NCBI GenBank assembly: GCA_018623875.1
Contig: JAAZUZ010000092.1
Coordinates: 1 to 6,507, forward strand
DNA: 6,507 nt
Reading direction: 5' to 3'
Source of the DNA: Synechococcus sp. HW_metabat.21
Lineage (GTDB): Bacteria; Cyanobacteriota; Cyanobacteriia; PCC-6307; Cyanobiaceae
Every line of letters starts with the position of its first letter. The first letter of the stretch is position 1. A model generated the notes under the pieces. That model was not told the DNA's origin, did no database searches, and saw only the letters and a program-made list of their open reading frames with translations. Below are positions 5,134-6,507 of the stretch, piece by piece. The position numbers and the translations under genes are program-made.

Positions 5134-5853
5134 CTACGGGCGTTGCAAAGGGCGCCCCACCGCCTGCCTTGCCCGCTGCTCGGCGACCTGCAGCTGTTCG
5201 CTGAGCTCCGCGGTTAAACCCTTGATCTGCTCGCGTTCAGGGCCGGCCAGCCGCAGCGCAGGTCCAAAGCAGAGGGCGGCCTGATCACCGAAGCGGGGTT
5301 TGGCATGGCCATAGGCGATCCCGACGGGCACCACCTGAACCGCCACCCCCTGGCCCTCCGCCAGGGCGGTCAAGCGCGCCAGGCCCGGCATGAGGCGCAT
5401 GGCGGGATCGTTCTGGTTGATCTTCCCCTCGGGGAACATCACCAGCTGATTGCCCCCCTCCAGCAGATCCACGGCAAAGCGAAGCGAGGCCGCTGCGGGT
5501 TTGCGGGGGTTCACCGGAAAGCAGCCCAGGCGATGCAGGAACCAGCCCTGAAGGCCAGTCATCTCATCGCTAGTGACCATGAAGCGGCAGTCCCGGCCGG
5601 TGACCCGGCGGCCGGCCGCATGGGGCAGCATCAGCGCATCCCAGCGGGAGCGGTGGGTGGGTGCCAGCAGCACCGGACCGTCGTCAGGCAGGTTCTCCCG
5701 TCCCAAGACCGTCAGACCGCCGCCGAAGAAGCCCTTGAGCGCCACGTCCTGGGTGAGCACCATCGCCACAGGCGCCAACCAGGGGTTGATGCCGTTGCAG
5801 AGACTCTTCTCCCGCTCTGTGAGGGCCACCGATGCCGTGCCTGACGCCGTCAT
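5134..5853 (-). CDS. PlsC-like 1-acyl-sn-glycerol-3-phosphate acyltransferase family protein
   Basis: The 239-aa product probably transfers a fatty acyl group from acyl-ACP to the sn-2 position of lysophosphatidic acid, giving phosphatidic acid for membrane lipids. It would act at the cytoplasmic face of the membrane. The family blocks are in order: motif I PTHRSRWDAL (catalytic H67 and D72, HX4D), motif II GCFPVNPRKP (110-119), motif III FPEGKI (140-145, Lys-Ile in place of the common Thr-Arg) and motif IV VPVGI (175-179). There is no strong membrane helix; 25-45 is moderately hydrophobic. The start at 5853 (MTASGTASVALTEREK) was preferred over an ATG at 5961, because the extra 36 residues look unlike a protein N-terminus and that stretch is more A+T-rich, like a leader; a purine-rich AGAGGG lies about 12 nt upstream. 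Cyanobacteria have several PlsC paralogs, and some acylate other substrates, so the exact role is open. It heads the string that ends with bolA-grxD. Confidence 0.9.
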   Translation of the reverse strand: MTASGTASVALTEREKSLCNGINPWLAPVAMVLTQDVALKGFFGGGLTVLGRENLPDDGPVLLAPTHRSRWDALMLPHAAGRRVTGRDCRFMVTSDEMTGLQGWFLHRLGCFPVNPRKPAAASLRFAVDLLEGGNQLVMFPEGKINQNDPAMRLMPGLARLTALAEGQGVAVQVVPVGIAYGHAKPRFGDQAALCFGPALRLAGPEREQIKGLTAELSEQLQVAEQRARQAVGRPLQRP

Positions 5854-5988
5854 CGGATTGGGAACCCTCTCAAAAATCTGTGGATGCAAATTAGGGGCGA
5901 ACCCCGGGCGATAGCCGGTGGTGCAGGCAGTTAATCGAGCGGGCCCGGTGGCGCCATCCATAGGATCCGCCTAGAAGCAGCGGTTGCC
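5854..5988. promoter_or_regulatory. Divergent intergenic region between the acyltransferase and pdxJ
   Basis: These 135 bp must hold the promoters of both flanking genes. I see an A+T-rich patch at about 5872-5893 that could belong to the acyltransferase promoter, but no clear -35/-10 pair on either strand. It also holds a small GGGG-CGAA-CCCC hairpin (5894-5905) and an imperfect direct repeat, CCGGTGGTGC at 5915 and CCGGTGGCGC at 5945, spaced 30 bp apart. Confidence 0.45.
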
Positions 5989-6507
5989 ATGGCGAGCCTT
6001 GGCGTCAACATCGATCACATCGCCAATGTGCGCCAGGCCCGCCGCACGGTCGAACCCGACCCGGTGAGCTACGCCCTGCTGGCCGAACTGGGCGGCGCCG
6101 ACGGCATCACGGTGCACCTGCGCGAGGACCGGCGCCACATCCAAGACCGGGATGTGGAGATGCTGCGTCAGGTGGTCCGCAGCCGCCTCAACCTCGAGAT
6201 GGCGGCGACCGCCGAGATGGAGGCGATCGCGCTGCGGATCAAACCCGACATGGTCACCTTGGTGCCCGAGAAGCGCGAGGAAGTCACCACCGAAGGAGGC
6301 CTGGATGTGGCCGGGCAACTCAGCAGCATCAAAGGACTCTCCGGCCGTCTTCAAGACGCCGGCATCGGCGTGAGCCTGTTTGTGGACGCCGAGCCCGCCC
6401 AACTGGAGGCCTGCCAGGCCAGCGGTGCCCGCTGGGTGGAACTGCACACCGGCACCTACGCCGAAGCCAACTGGCAGCAACAAGCCAAGGAGTTGGCGCG
6501 GATCACC
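5989..6507 (+). CDS. pdxJ: Pyridoxine 5'-phosphate synthase (3' end cut off by window edge)
   Basis: PdxJ condenses 1-deoxy-D-xylulose 5-phosphate with 3-amino-2-oxopropyl phosphate to form pyridoxine 5'-phosphate, the ring-closing step of the DXP-dependent vitamin B6 pathway, in the cytoplasm. The first 173 of roughly 240 residues are present and match the family closely. Visible blocks are LGVNIDHIANVRQAR (4-18, with N7, D9, H10 and R18), GADGITVHLREDRRHIQDRDV (36-56, with H43, R45 and H50), LNLEMA (E70), LVPEKREEVTTEGGLDV, and SLFVDAE with WVELHTGTYA near the cut. H43 and E70 correspond to catalytic residues of the E. coli enzyme; the last conserved His (about 191) lies beyond the window. 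The ATG at 5989 gives the expected N-terminus; no strong ribosome site precedes it. It diverges from the acyltransferase gene; the alternative long acyltransferase start at 5961 would leave only 27 bp between them. Confidence 0.97.
   Translation, partial: MASLGVNIDHIANVRQARRTVEPDPVSYALLAELGGADGITVHLREDRRHIQDRDVEMLRQVVRSRLNLEMAATAEMEAIALRIKPDMVTLVPEKREEVTTEGGLDVAGQLSSIKGLSGRLQDAGIGVSLFVDAEPAQLEACQASGARWVELHTGTYAEANWQQQAKELARIT

Noticed and set aside
5305..5844. Plus-strand 179-codon frame opposite the acyltransferase
   Set aside because: Antisense shadow: His/Gln/Arg-rich product with no recognisable domain, opposite a frame with four intact PlsC motifs.
5854..5961. 36-residue N-terminal extension of the acyltransferase from an ATG at 5961
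   Set aside because: The extension lacks resemblance to acyltransferase N-termini and would occupy nearly the whole divergent promoter gap. It was not excluded outright; N-terminal proteomics would settle it.
5971..6483. Minus-strand 170-codon frame opposite pdxJ
   Set aside because: Antisense shadow of a gene that matches PdxJ almost residue for residue in its conserved blocks.

Overview
The window looks like chromosomal DNA of a high-G+C alpha-picocyanobacterium (Synechococcus/Cyanobium type). This is inferred from several small proteins with a picocyanobacterial look (notably the 88-aa protein at 2661), from the compact gene packing, and from a pdxJ / acyltransferase / BolA / CGFS-glutaredoxin neighbourhood. 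No taxonomic marker gene is present, so the assignment is an inference. No rRNA, tRNA, CRISPR array, insertion sequence or phage gene was seen. Two genes run off the edges: the GH13 amylase at the left and pdxJ at the right.

Left part (1-1842): a minus-strand GH13 glucanohydrolase of the neopullulanase/cyclomaltodextrinase type (about 331 residues visible, C-terminus cut off). It diverges across 31 bp from a two-gene plus-strand operon: an 89-aa soluble protein and a 183-aa three-helix membrane protein joined by an ATGA overlap. The membrane gene converges on, and overlaps by 41 bp, the next gene.

Centre (1802-3855): a minus-strand OmpR-type regulator whose receiver domain lacks the phospho-acceptor aspartate. 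It diverges from a plus-strand 88-aa cyanobacterial protein across about 106 bp that carries a clear palindrome and a 20-bp-spaced direct repeat, so this is a likely operator region. Next comes a visibly less G+C-rich plus-strand gene for a secreted, cysteine-rich protein with an HExxH zinc-protease motif (HEGWH). It is the least familiar gene in the window.

Right part (3905-5853): a minus-strand gene string, transcribed in the order PlsC-like acyltransferase, exported helical-repeat protein, BolA, CGFS monothiol glutaredoxin. It ends at a good intrinsic terminator (3905-3929). BolA and the glutaredoxin are expected to form a [2Fe-2S]-bridged complex that handles iron-sulfur clusters. The acyltransferase belongs to phosphatidic-acid/glycerolipid synthesis. 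pdxJ (vitamin B6 ring closure) diverges from this string across a 135-bp gap.

Most of the window is ordinary housekeeping sequence. The points that most deserve a second look are the degenerate receiver and its palindromic upstream region, and the secreted HExxH protein in its base-composition island.
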